From Alopecurus myosuroides (lineage: Eukaryota; Streptophyta; Magnoliopsida; Poales; Poaceae): DNA of 64,000 nucleotides. Positions within the stretch are counted from its first letter, which is position 1. The number at the start of each line of letters is the position of its first letter. Below, one piece after another: positions 1 through 9,210 of the stretch. The notes under the pieces are model-generated. The model was not told the origin of the DNA and searched no databases. It saw only the letters and a list, made by a program, of their open reading frames with translations. The DNA is taken from positions 170,197,715 through 170,261,714 of the forward strand of contig CM054062.1 of the NCBI GenBank assembly GCA_028641055.1, written 5' to 3'. Both the position numbers and the translations under genes were made by a program.

Positions 1-1880
1 CCTGGCCTGTCCCAATGTACCGTCTCCAACTAATATATCAATGAAACAAGAGAGTATTAATACTAATCTACTAGAACTAACAGCTCTGAATAAGAGATTC
101 ATGAAAAACAGGAGCTAAAAGGATTTGCAGCAGCTAGAAGAAAAACTAAGAATACGAGCATGGAAGAAAACGAGTATTCATACGAAAAAGCGGAGCATGT
201 CTCTCTTCCACTTAAGAATACTTGGTTCCAACTATGTTTATTGCAGCAAGGAAAATAAAAGAAAACAAAACAAAAAAACAAACATACGCTCCAAGTAAAG
301 TGCATATGATGTAACCAAATAAAACTATAATTTCTCTAGAAGTGACCTGATAAGTTGCCGATGAAGAAGCGGATGCCTTGGACATACCCAAGCTTAGACG
401 CTTGAGTATTCTTAGAATTTGCTGGGATGAACCACGGGGGTATCCCCAAGCTTTGTTTTTTCATTCTTCTTGATTACGTTATATCACCCTCTTCTCTTGA
501 CCCGTGAAAACTTCTTTCACACCTAACTCAAAGTAATTCTCACTAGAGGGTTAGTGCACAATAAAAAATTCGCATGTTCTCCTTGGACACAAGCATTATT
601 AATAATTTTTAAACATTAGCTACAGCCACTGATGTTTTGTGGAGCAAAGAAACCCACTCGACATAGTAAAAGAGAGAATGCAAGTAAAAAGGCAGAATCT
701 GTCAAAATCAAAAAAGTCTGTAAAGACGAATTTTTTCGGGGAACTTACGTTGCTGAAACCGAAAAACGCAAAGCTAGAAAAAGTTTCGGAAATAGCTGAG
801 ATTAAGCACAAAAATTTGCAGGTCATTTTGGTCTTTCTGTGAATTTACACGAATTTATCGGTGGACAGTAGAAATTTGTTTCCTACGCAGAAATCCAAAT
901 CTAACCTCAACTTTCACTAGAGACTTTACTTGGCACAAAAAATGCGATAAAATAAAGATACAAAGGAGTTTCTACAGAAGTAAACAACACCTTAACTCAA
1001 CGAAAACAGAGAAAAAGAATGCAAAAATAAAACCATGGGTTATCTCCCAAGAAGTGCTTTTCTTTAACGCCTTTTAGCTAGGCCCAGAAAACTAGAATCA
1101 TGTATTTTCAAGTGAAGAAGCATCCAATTTGAGACAAGAAACCTCCTTAACAATGCATTGTATTTTATCTATATAAGTTTCAGATGTCCTTTTCTCAACA
1201 CTTTTAGCTTTACTACCTTCATCAAATGGGTTTTCAGGAACAATCCGATCAAAATTCTTCTCTAAAGCTTCATGCATTGCTACTAGTTTAAAAGGTATTG
1301 GTATTTTGATTTCCATTTTGTTTTTAGGTTCAGTTTTTTCTAATTTTTCAAGAGCACCAATAACATCTACACATGAGCTTAGCATATTAAAACGATCAAA
1401 GACTTTCCTAGCTTCTATAGCAACATCACTAAATTCTTTAAGCAAAGTTTCCAGAATAAAACCTCTTTTCTCAGTGTCCTCAACATCATTTAGGTTAAGA
1501 AACATTTGTTGCATTATGGGGTTGAGGTTAACAAACCTAGCCTATAACGTGTGAACTAAAGAAGTTGCATCACTTTCATAATTGGGAGCAAGTTCTACTA
1601 TGGATCTATCCTCAAAATCTTTACTCTTGCTAACATGATTAAATAATTCTTCAATGTTATATTTTCCAATTATAGAACCATTACATATTGATAAGTCTTT
1701 CAGGGTGAACTTAGCGAGAAACGTGATGAAAAATAAAACACGGTAACAAAAATAACAACTAGAACAAGAACATTTTTGTGTGTTTTTATATAAAGAAGCA
1801 AACAAGAAAAAATAAAACAAAACAAAAACAAAGTAAAGAGATTGGAAGTGAGAAACTCCCCTTGTAGAAATCCTCTTCCT
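1..1880 (-). mobile_element. Internal region of Athila-like LTR retrotransposon (partial)
   Basis: This stretch lies downstream (minus strand) of a TGGCGCCGTTGGTGGGG primer-binding site at 1881-1897, so it is the 5' part of the internal domain of a minus-strand element whose 5' LTR is to the right. It is AT-rich. Apart from a decayed reading frame at 1098-1720, I see no recognisable gag or pol motif. The body continues beyond the left window edge. The PBS type is that of Athila-lineage Ty3/gypsy elements; the resemblance to the Triticeae Sabrina family is from memory and not verified. Confidence 0.6.
1098..1720 (-). pseudogene. Decayed retroelement protein, unrecognised
   Basis: A single minus-strand frame reads coherently for about 200 codons, from about 1720 down to a stop at 1098-1100, broken by one in-frame TAG at 1542-1544. 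The part after the stop (138 codons) is Lys/Glu-rich and predicted largely helical, with segments such as LLKEFSDVAIEARKVFDRF. It sits where gag or a leader protein of an Athila-like element would be, about 160 bp inside the PBS. I do not recognise a Pfam-type domain. It could be the residual product of a non-autonomous family rather than Gag. The stop suggests this copy is dead. Confidence 0.4.
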
Positions 1881-1897
1881 CCCCACCAACGGCGCCA
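1881..1897 (-). other. Primer-binding site of Athila-like element
   Basis: On the minus strand this reads TGGCGCCGTTGGTGGGG, close to the TGGCGCCGTTGCCGGGG primer site typical of Athila-lineage elements. It lies just inside the end of the LTR to the right and fixes the element as minus strand. Confidence 0.7.
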
Positions 1898-1911
1898 AAA
1901 AACTTGCTTGA

Positions 1912-3227
1912 TGGCGGCTAAACACACGCTCGTCGGGAGACCCCAAGTGTAAGGTATGAAGAGTGCAGCGGCAAGTTTTCCCTCAGAAAGAAACCAAGGT
2001 TGAATCGACTAGTAGGAGAAAGAAATCACTTTTTGAAGGTTGTTGGCAGGGCGCACTACCGGTTCAGCAGCAACATGGAATTTACACAACACAATCAAGT
2101 TACTTTGCCCCAACAAAACAGTGAAGTTGTCGATCTCACCGGTTTTGCTAAAAACAAAGGATTAGACGTATAGTGTGGAAAATAGTACTTGTTTGCAGTA
2201 ATGAAAAGAGAACAGTGATGGCAGTGAATGTGAGGAAAACAATGATTGTGGTAAAGAAAATAGTGTTTGCAGTGGTTGTATTATCAGTGTAAAGAAATGG
2301 ACCGGGGTCCACAGTTCACTAGTGGTGTCTCTCCATAACAGATAGATAACATGCTGGGTAAACAAATTACAGTTGGGCAATTGACAGATATAAAGGCTGC
2401 ACCGTAGTGCATATGCACGACATGATGATTACTATGTGATTCATGAAGGCATTACAACAATATACATAGACCACTATCCAACTGCATCCTGACTAATAAT
2501 CCACCCTCGGAGTGTCAACCGATCAAACCTTGGGTATTAAGTTGCAAGCAACAGATAATTGCATCAAGCAAAGTGTAATGTAAACAATAAAATTATCCTT
2601 AGACAAAGCATTGTTGTTTTCTCCAAAATGACAACAACACATCCCCCACCCGTTATGTTTATGTCACTCAAGCGTGAGTGAAAGGGAGGCATGAACCCAC
2701 TATCGAGCGTAAATACCCCCTCCTGGAGTAACAAGCATCTACTTGGCCAGAGCATCTACTAGTAACGGAGAGCATGTAAGATCACAAATAACATAAACAT
2801 GATAGATTGATAAACATTGGACATAACATTCAATATTCATCGGATCCCAGCAAACACAACATGTAGCATTACAATAAGATGATCTTGATCATGCTAGGCA
2901 GCTCACAAGATCTAAACATGAGGCATAAAAAGGAGAGAACAACCATCTAGCTACTGCTATGGACCCGTAGTCCAGGGATGAACTACTCACGCATCACTCC
3001 GGAGGTAGGCATGGTGATGAAGAGCCCTCCGGTGATGATTCCCTCTCCCGGCAGGGTGCCGGGGAGAGCTCCATAACCCTCCCAAACTAGGGTTGACGAT
3101 GACGGCGGCTACGGAACTTTTTGGTGGATAAGGCTCGAGTCTCTAGGGTTAACCCGTGGAGGAGCTTAAATAGGCGAGAGGGCAACAACGGTGGGTGCCC
3201 AGGGGGCCACACCACTAGCTGGCGCGA
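1912..3227 (-). repeat. 5' LTR of Athila-like element, first segment
   Basis: This is non-coding LTR sequence of the style common in Triticeae intergenic DNA. It has long AT-rich stretches (2400-2960), then a GC-rich tract with CCGGCAGGG (3051-3059) and a small leader-like region around 3060-3180. It is interrupted at 3228 by E1, whose TSD CGCGA is at 3223-3227, and resumes at 14275. The exact inner boundary (about 1903-1912) is uncertain because no clean CA terminus directly abuts the PBS. Confidence 0.55.
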
Positions 3228-4185
3228 TGTCGCACCCGGACTTCTAAAGGATACTCGCCGTTCCGTTGAACAGTAGCAGATTGGATTACGGGGCTTACCG
3301 GCACCCGCGTCCTCTTACGAGTAGGCCAACGCACGTATGTGTGACAACCAACCCCTATCTGTTCAGCGTCGACGTAAACTATCCCATAGAAATCAGGACA
3401 CTTCCATTGACGTACTTCAAACCATACACACATGGTACGTCAACGGCGTTGAACAACTGATATCACAACAGATCTCTACGACACAAAAGATTGAAATAAG
3501 TTGCAAATGGCTCTCATTAGAGCAGAGATAGCAAATACAATCATTCAGAGGACACATGTCCCAACAATACATCATTACATCACAGCGGAAGCATTCAACA
3601 TGTCTGAGTACAGACAAGACCCAAATAGGCCTAAGAGGCCGGAAACGAAAAGACGGAGCCCATCCACGAGGTCTCGGATCCTGCCCGGGTCCGCTATCTA
3701 CTCGTCAGCAGTCTCGTCATACTCCACGTAGTAGCCACCATGTAGATCCTCGAAACGTAGGTCTGCGGAAACCACAGCCCCAAAGGGGTCAGTACATAAA
3801 CGTACTGGCAAGCAAGACTCACAATTCACCAAAGTGTAACCCGTCAACACCAAGCACAGATGCTTTGGGTTCAACGGAAGGAAGGGGAATATAAAAGATG
3901 CTGCAACTGGCTGCGCTAACCAACTACAGAGATTCTACCACTTCCGGCTAACAGAAAGGAGATAAGATCGAGTATTGTAACCAACTGAAAGATAACTTCA
4001 AACAAACCCATCCTGGATCTCGCCCCTTATCCAAAGAAGCAATCCGAGGATAACTCACGCAGTTGTAATAATGGTGGTTCAGATTATTGTGTCAATAAGC
4101 CTATTACTAGTCAAGTTGTTAATCATTGGGTGTAAGGTTGTTAATCATTAGGTTTAAGTTGTCCTGAGTACTTGTTAGCCAGTAC

Positions 4186-4270
4186 TTTCACCAAGTAATC
4201 CATAACCGCGGAAAACACGGCTTCTCGAGAAGATTATCCCTGCAGGGTTGCACCAATTTGGCCGTACACG
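4186..4270 (-). other. Conserved palindrome-rich LTR island (E1 3' LTR)
   Basis: An ~85-bp block with three restriction-like palindromes in fixed order: CCGCGG, CTTCTCGAGAAG and CCCTGCAGGG. Recognisable versions occur about 1 kb from the same LTR edge in E1 (10171-10255), E2 (15748-15827, 22238-22317), E3 (35731-35817) and E4 (38731-38817, 49061-49147, 59391-59477). Flanking LTR sequence is much more diverged between E2 and the others. Function unknown. Confidence 0.7.
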
Positions 4271-5454
4271 CAAGAATATCCCGCCAGACGGGAATCAAAC
4301 CCACCAAGCAAGGCACTCTACACAACTCAACTCTTCTTCGCATCAAGCCCAAAGCACCACGTGCTGTGCGTGCGCGGCTAATCGAGCCCCACGAAGAAAA
4401 GGGGACCCTCATAGCACTGGAAGACCACGCCGCCCTAAATGCCGACTACAAAAGTTCCACCCTGGCCTGGGCTCGCAAGATCATGCATGCAGCAAATGGA
4501 AAGCCCGAACTACGTGTGGCGATTTGGACGAGATGCGAATCGAATCAAATTGAGGGGGGCGCCCATACTCGCTTCCCACATGCGGTTAGTGCGCTCATCA
4601 TGGATCGGTAGACAAGACCCTTTTCCTATTAGGGTCGACACTAGCAGGCCTCAAAACCACCCTGGGCCTTCTGCCGGTGCCTTATCATCAAATTTATTAT
4701 TAATCATAACATTAGCATGGTTGATTGATTAAACATCGAGCCCCCAGAACATAATATAGACATAGTAACAGAAAGTAGTGGGTAACAGACTCGAGCAAAA
4801 CAACCTAAGCATGCTAGTAAGACACGGGCTCAACAAAAGGTTATAGGTGTGGGGGGTGAGGCAATATCAGGGTTAAGGGATACATGTGATGGGTTCGTAA
4901 CAGAAACAACTACACATAGGGCTTAGCAAAATAGACAACGGAAAGTATCAGTAACCAATGTTGAAAGGAACACGGTGGTTCATGTGAGTGATAACTTGCC
5001 TGCAAACCCAGTAGCCTGGTACTGAGCTAACTCCTTAGAAGGGATGTCGTAAGGGTCGTCGGTCTCAACGTCGTCGTGTATCCGAGAAGAAGCAAACAAA
5101 CAATGCAGAAAGATAAACAATCAATATCATGGCATAGTGCACAAACATGGGATGATGCATGACCATTTAATTGATGCATCAAAATAGCTAGTTGACAAGA
5201 TAACAACATGATTAAATGGACCCTCATGCAATTGGATTGCATATGAAAAGCCCATGAATTATGGTTGAATTGATTGTTTTACAACTAATCATTATATGAA
5301 AGTGGATTAGCATGATGCATGGATGAGGAAAACAACAAAATAACAACAATAGAACCAAATGGAAATAAGGTTTAACAAGTTTGAAAATTTGTTTATTAAG
5401 TTAAGAAATTTTGGTTACTTAAAGGTGTCACACAAGCATTTGTTGTTTTCATCA

Positions 5455-6180
5455 AGTTTAATTGTTCAAAATAGATAACAAAGTTTATATTTGAAAGGAA
5501 CACCAAATTTTAGGTGGATTACATGTTTCACTTGTTGAAAAAGGATTTCAAATAAATTATTTATGAATTAAACAAGAATTAAATGAATTTAATTCAAACA
5601 TGAACTTATTTGAATTTTTATTTGTTCAAAGCATTAAACCAAATTCATATTTGAAAAGTTTATACTGTTAGGGTTGGAAAACATATTTTATATGTCCCAA
5701 AAGAATTTGTTTTGATCAAGTTATGAAATTACCAATTTTAAATGAATTAAACAAGGTTTAAATTATTTAACCAATTTTAGTTATTCAAAACAGAAAACAA
5801 AGTTTATATTTGGAAAGAGGGTTTAATTTGGCATGGAAAACATATTTCATTTGTTGAAATTGGATTTAAAATGAGCAAGTTATTATTTTGGCAATTTTAA
5901 ATGCAATAAACAAGAAACAGTTGTTTTCAGCAATTTAAATTATTCAAAACAGCAAACAAAATTTATATTTGGAAAGTACATGAAAAGTTGATTGGAAAAC
6001 ATATTTAGTTTGTGGAATTTGGAATTTTTATGAACAAGTTATGAATTTTGCAAGTTTAAGTGAATTTGACAAGTTTTCAAATTTTGCACCAATTTAAAAT
6101 ATTCAAAACAGTAAACAAATTTTATATTTGGATAGAACATTTAATTTGGGACAGAAAACATATTTAAAAAGTTAAAATTG
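5455..6180. repeat. Degenerate ~160-bp tandem array in E1 3' LTR
   Basis: A landmark motif like AAAGTTTATATTTGGAAAG recurs near 5478, 5640, 5801, 5957 and 6117 (spacing about 156-162 bp), each followed by GGAAAACATATTT-like and AATTATTCAAAACAG-like motifs. The same organisation is in E1 LTR2 (about 11440-12170), E3 (about 37010-37560) and E4 (about 40005-40560, 50335-50890, 60665-61220). Confidence 0.65.
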
Positions 6181-6387
6181 GAGTTGGGATGAATTTCTTA
6201 TGCAATTTTACAAAATTGGGTGCAAATCTGCCATTTTTTTAATGAACCAGGGACTTGGAAATAAATTTCAGGGATTTAGAATTTAATTACCAGGGGCCTA
6301 GAATTAATGTGCAAGGGCCTAGTTGTGATTTCTGGTAAAGTTCTGTGACAAAACAAACAATTAAAAAAGTTGGTTTTTAATTGAGGG

Positions 6388-6442
6388 GGTGGGGGATCGA
6401 ACCCAAGCCCTCTGCTTCGGTGGGCAAAGGGGCTAACCAGTG
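6388..6442 (-). other. tRNA-like module 1 (E1 3' LTR)
   Basis: On the minus strand a D-arm/A-box-like CACTGGTTAGC is followed about 30 bp later by a T-arm/B-box-like GGGTTCGATCCC with a 7-nt TTCGATC loop. There is no acceptor stem or CCA, so this is not a tRNA gene. Confidence 0.5.
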
Positions 6443-6542
6443 GGACTGCTGCTGTGTGTTGGTGAGAAGGGGATGCGGTGGGGGGTTAAGGTTCAGAACT
6501 GCAACTTCTGAACCAAACGAAAAAATAACAGCAAAAGGTGGG

Positions 6543-6600
6543 GTGCGGGACTCGAACCCGAGCCCTCCTGCTGCGCGTTTGGCTCTGCTAACCAGTGCGG
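6543..6600 (-). other. tRNA-like module 2 (E1 3' LTR)
   Basis: Second copy about 155 bp away. The minus strand reads CACTGGTTAGCAGAGC, then CGGGTTCGAGTCCCG, which has a perfect B-box-like core and a short stem around a 7-nt loop. Duplicated at 12543-12598 in the other LTR. Confidence 0.5.
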
Positions 6601-6665
6601 TAGTGGTTTGATTCATGATAGGTACCCATCGTGTTTGAATAAGAGGTAGCGCCCCTGGCCTGTTA

Positions 6666-6693
6666 CTGACGAAACTGAATGAATTATTCAGTT
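6666..6693. other. Conserved LTR hairpin (E1 3' LTR)
   Basis: CTGACGA is followed by an 8-bp stem AACTGAAT/ATTCAGTT with a GAATT loop. E3 (63082-63108) and E4 (40937-40968) keep CTGACGAAACTGA but use different stem sequences that remain paired. Confidence 0.6.
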
Positions 6694-6841
6694 AACGGAC
6701 ATGTCAAGGGAATGATCGCTGGACAGATCGTGGGGATGACCGCCGGCCTGCTTGCAGCGAGCGCGGGAGGGCGGCGCCGTGCGCGTGCGTGCTGCGTGTG
6801 AGGGAACGGAGGAGAGGGAGGAAGGGGAAGAGGAGCGGCTC

Positions 6842-7187
6842 ACCTTGGGCTGAAGGAGAGGCACCTCGAGGCGGAGCAGGCTCTGTCGACGGACAGAACA
6901 GAGGCGATGGTGGCGAGAAGAAGTGGACGGCGGCGGAGCAGCGGTGCGGTTCGGGCCACGCCGTGGATGCGAGGAGGACGAGGAAGGCTATGGCTTTCCA
7001 TTCCCGTGGCGGGCTGCCCTTGACGGTGACCACAAACCATACCCAAACTTCGACGAACTCCGGCCATGGCAGCAGGTACAGAGATGATCGAGGAAGGGAG
7101 ATGAGATGGAACGGCGGCGATGGGAGAAGGAGGGAGGATGTGCGGCTAGGCTAGGGTTTTCTGAGGGGTGAGGAGAGGAAGATATAG
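6842..7187 (-). promoter_or_regulatory. LTR core promoter and leader exon (E1 3' LTR)
   Basis: On the minus strand a TATA-like CCTATATCTTCC (7176-7187) is followed about 30 bp downstream by AAAACCCTAGCC and a pyrimidine-rich, 5'-UTR-like leader. There is an ATG at 7067 and a consensus donor AAG|GTGAGC at 6843-6842. It looks like a plant Pol II promoter with a spliced leader. As the 3' LTR this copy would serve mainly as a terminator or flanking promoter. Inference from motifs only. Confidence 0.5.
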
Positions 7188-8274
7188 GAGGGGGGGGGGA
7201 GAATCGGGTGGAGGAGGTTGGGCAGCAGGTCGCTGTCCATGGTTGCTGACGACAGCGTACGGAGATGGGGAAGAAAGGGTATCGGGCCTGGGAAAAAAAA
7301 TGGGCTGGGCCTCTCTCTCCCTTTGGTCTGTTAGTTTTTTTTTATTAATTGATTTGTTAGTATTTTTTTTGCTGATTAGAAAAAGGAAGAAAGGGAGATG
7401 GATTGTGGGGTAGAAAAGTTAAGTGAAACTTATGTGAATTAATTAGGTCAACAACAACTTTGTATCAGCTTTTGTTTTCAAAATATTTGATTCATGCTAA
7501 TGTTTGGAAAAAGAAAAATGAATTCACTTTTATATTTGAATTAAGGGATTAATTGAATTGAAGCAATTCAAAAGCATTGTTTTAAAAATTCATGTTTATT
7601 TGCTACCAAATGGATGTTGGTTTTGTAAGTTTCACAATTAAAAAATGGTTTGATGTTTGGGTTTTTATTTGAATTTGGAAAGGAATTTGAATGAATTGTT
7701 GATTAAGTGATTTAGTAAAAATAACATTTAATTAGTTTTTGGAACCTCAAGTTATTTTGAAACAAACTGGTTGGAGTTGTTTTGTTTCATTACTTTCAAA
7801 TGGTTGCTATATGGAAAAAGGCAATTGAATTTGAATAAATTTGGATTAAGCGAACTTATTAAAACCCCAATTTTAAATAGTTGAACCTTAGGGATTTAAT
7901 GGAAACAATTGATTGAATGGTTTTGCACTTTTCATAACTTTCAAAAGGGTTGTTGTTTTGGAAATTAATCATAATTGAATTTGAAAAGGGTTTGATTATT
8001 GGATGCATTTTTATAGAAACAAAACAACAGTTTTGAAATCTCACTTTAATGGAAACAAACAATTGTTTTATTTGAAATATCTTTTTAGAAATTGTAACAT
8101 CACAAGGATGAAACAAAAGGTTTGAAATTTGAGTTGAAATTCAAATAGAAAACAAAGGAAAATAAATGGAAAACAAACAAAACAAATGCAATCAACATGA
8201 TGCCATGATGCAAAACATAAAATAACAGAGAGCAAAACATTCTAAAGGCTATTTTTCAGACTTGGGATGTTACA

Positions 8275-8290
8275 AAACGCCCCCCCCTTG
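8275..8290 (-). other. Polypurine tract of E1
   Basis: The minus strand reads CAAGGGGGGGGCGTTTT directly against the 3' LTR boundary, the expected plus-strand priming site. Equivalent tracts adjoin the E4 LTRs. Confidence 0.85.
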
Positions 8291-8633
8291 AAGGAATCGC
8301 GCCCCGAGATTCCTACTGAGAAAAGGAAAGGTCCGGATACTTCTTGGGAAGATCTTCTTGAGCTGTGACACGTGAAACACATCGTGCACATTGGATAGTT
8401 TAACTGGAAGTTCAAAACAATAGGAATTCCTGGCAACTCTTCTGGAAAGATATCAGGGAATTTGGAAACCACCTGTACATTTTCAAGTAAAGGGAGAGGT
8501 TTTGTATGGAAGGTGTATAATTGAACAGAATTTGATTCATTTGGAGAATAGACTATCTGGAATGTGTTGATTCAGGAATGCTTCCTCGAAACAACCCCAG
8601 GTGATAGGAATGGCAGCTATCATAGCCTGGAAT

Positions 8634-8658
8634 CAACAACAACAACAACAACAACAAC
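8634..8658. repeat. (CAA)n microsatellite
   Basis: About eight CAA units inside the E1 interior, at the junction between the gag-derived and the 5'-UTR-derived fragments. Confidence 0.9.
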
Positions 8659-8828
8659 CTTTCTGGCCAGGTAGACTTGATATTTGGAAAGTTTTGATTA
8701 GACGCCGGTAGAAGAATTGAAGTGGAAAACAGCAACAAGATTTCAACGGACGAAAAGGATGTTGAGAAGAACAGGATAATGAAGCAACTCCGGGAAAACG
8801 AGATCAAAACTCCTGAGGTACTACGGAA

Positions 8829-8998
8829 AACCCATCCGGGCTTCTAAAGGATCAATATCTACTGCTTAAAGAATAGAGGATTTGCTTCCGGGGCTTACAC
8901 GCCTCCGTTCTCAATCATGAGTAGGCAACATGATAAATCATGTCACAACCACCTCCATTCCTATGGTCTAGTAGATATAACCATCCTAGAGAAACCAG
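8829..8998 (-). repeat. Diverged LTR-end fragment captured inside E1
   Basis: The block begins CCGGGCTTCTAAAGGAT and contains GGGGCTTACACGCC and GAGTAGGCAACATG, paralleling the first ~170 bp of the E1/E4 LTRs but clearly diverged. The E4 body has only a short stretch at this point (47875-47893), and homology to E4 resumes on both sides. So an LTR-terminal fragment of a third, related family appears to have been inserted into the E1 leader. Confidence 0.6.
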
Positions 8999-9198
8999 AA
9001 TTCGTGAAATCCTAACTTGAAAGTTTAGATGAGAAGGGAAAAACAACGTTGCACTTCCTTACCAGAAAAGGGAGGGTGGGTGGGGAAAGAAGAAAAAGAA
9101 CAGAATTCCTGCTCTCACGTTTCATTTTTCCTATATAGCTACAAAATAGTTTCTAGACTCAACTGCGACCAGTAAAAAGGGATCCTATAGACAGACAG

Positions 9199-9210
9199 GC
9201 TCTGATACCA
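9199..9210 (-). other. Primer-binding site of E1 (initiator tRNA-Met type)
   Basis: The minus strand reads TGGTATCAGAGC, two bases from the LTR end, the standard complement of initiator tRNA-Met used by Tekay-type elements. Confidence 0.92.

Larger units (their letters stand above)
3228..8274 (-). repeat. E1 3' LTR (5047 bp)
   Basis: Left copy of the E1 LTR; for a minus-strand element this is the 3' LTR. Contents in plus coordinates: palindrome-rich island (4186-4270), ~160-bp-period AT-rich array (about 5455-6180), two tRNA-like modules (6388-6442, 6543-6600), CTGACGAAACTG hairpin (6666-6693), GC-rich leader and promoter (about 6840-7190), and AT-rich U3-like sequence (7440-8274). Small open frames in it are not supported as genes. 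Confidence 0.9.

Noticed and set aside
1542..1946. Single 134-codon protein spanning the Athila PBS
   Set aside because: The upstream half lies in LTR and PBS sequence; only the part below about 1720 joins coherently with the next frame.
4258..4732. Plus-strand frames of 97-117 codons in E1 LTRs
   Set aside because: Located in the promoter-distal LTR, antisense to the element, not conserved as frames in E3 or E4, and with no recognisable domain.
6543..6600. Functional tRNA gene
   Set aside because: Only D-arm-like and T-arm-like parts are present. No 7-bp acceptor stem, no plausible anticodon arm, and the copies track LTR boundaries.
7168..7413. Small transmembrane-like protein in E1 LTR (FFLLIDLLVFFLL)
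   Set aside because: The hydrophobic run comes from T-rich LTR sequence with homopolymers that differ in length between the two LTR copies, breaking the frame.
8634..8658. CRISPR-like or regulatory repeat
   Set aside because: A plain CAA microsatellite without spacers.
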